DNA from: Candidatus Aminicenantota bacterium
GTDB lineage: Bacteria > Acidobacteriota > Aminicenantia > Aminicenantales > UBA8522
Assembly (NCBI GenBank): GCA_016934895.1
Contig: JAFGRZ010000238.1
Location: 1 to 5,325 of the forward strand
DNA length: 5,325 bases
Reading direction: 5' to 3'
In this document: positions 5,090 to 5,325 of the stretch, one piece after another
Position numbering within the stretch: the stretch's first letter is position 1
How the letters are laid out: each line of letters starts with the position of its first letter
Notes under the pieces: model-generated
What the model saw: only the letters and a program-made list of their open reading frames with translations
Told to the model about the DNA's origin: nothing
Database searches by the model: none
Made by a program: the position numbers and the translations under genes

Positions 5090-5274
5090 TCCTCCCCCCT
5101 GGGAGACTGTGTCATAATTGCAAAACGCGCAAAATTCATTTTTGTATTCCCCATTCGATGAGAAATTCTGGGGAAAATGGAATGCCCAGATACGATTTGC
5201 GAGCCTAATTACAAGTGTATTTCCCATTGGCAAAGCTAAAGCTGAATTGTGACACAGTCTCTGGTGGGGGAGGA
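5090..5274. repeat. Second MITE-like element with long imperfect terminal inverted repeats
   Basis: The 30 bases at 5090-5119 match the reverse complement of 5245-5274 at 25 positions. They share TCCTCCCCC at the outer end and GAGACTGTGTCA plus AATT at the inner end, with a 4-base mismatched block between. The strict element may be only the inner part (about 5103-5262). The interior is AT-rich compared with the flanking genes and has a perfect 7-bp stem TTCCCCA/TGGGGAA (5147-5153, 5169-5175) and a 12 of 14 direct repeat GTATTCCCCATTCG (5144-5157) / GTATTTCCCATTGG (5217-5230). No transposase is encoded. Inverted ends, size and base composition suggest a non-autonomous transposon derivative. 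Its parent IS family is not assigned. Confidence 0.6.
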
Positions 5275-5292
5275 TGAAGGAGAGGGGGCTCT

Positions 5293-5325
5293 TTGAGCAA
5301 TGATCGCCGATATATCGATGGTAGG
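5293..5325 (+). CDS. Possible gene start at the right edge (partial)
   Basis: After the inverted-repeat element comes a purine-rich AAGGAG with GAGGGG (5277-5287), then TTG at 5293 opening a frame that reads MSNDRRYIDGR to the window end. An ATG at 5300 in another frame (MIADISMVG) has poorer spacing. Eleven codons are too few for any family call. The sequence beyond the window would decide whether this is a gene. Confidence 0.22.
   Translation, partial: MSNDRRYIDGR

Overview
The window is GC-rich bacterial DNA with strong Shine-Dalgarno sequences and sigma70-type promoters, several of them of the extended -10 type. The gene mix is a Hanks-type Ser/Thr kinase with an N-terminal zinc ribbon, a Tat-exported DUF362 protein, a penicillin V acylase-like Ntn hydrolase, a CorA-family transporter and a HIT protein. 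That mix would suit an environmental bacterium of the Acidobacteriota/Aminicenantes kind, but there is no marker gene here and the placement is only a guess. No phage, CRISPR, tRNA or rRNA gene was seen.

Layout from left to right. At 1-257 (minus) is the start of a zinc-ribbon Ser/Thr kinase that runs off the window. It is transcribed divergently from a DUF362 gene (468-1712, plus), and each has a recognisable promoter in the 210-bp gap. A small lysine/arginine-rich protein follows at 1783-1944 (plus). It has a TTG start, its own extended -10 promoter and a very short leader. A secreted linear-amide C-N hydrolase is at 2067-3194 (plus). The next gap (3195-3467) holds a 164-bp element with 17-bp terminal inverted repeats and a large palindrome inside it. 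A CorA-like transporter at 3468-4382 (plus) has SMN where the family normally has GMN. It converges on a HIT-family protein at 4647-5009 (minus), whose third motif histidine is tryptophan. The convergent gap (4383-4646) carries degenerate copies of a GTCATTGCGAG-type interspersed repeat.

The last 316 bases contain no confident gene. They hold a second MITE-like element (about 160-185 bp, 30-bp imperfect terminal inverted repeats), a coding-like 3' gene fragment whose TGA overlaps the HIT start codon, and a possible gene start at the right edge.

The genes do not form one obvious pathway or operon. They are mostly single units separated by gaps, and the gaps contain three different kinds of small repeat. 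The most unusual content is the two MITE-like elements and the two natural active-motif variants (CorA SMN, HIT HxHxW). I found no convincing new multi-gene system.
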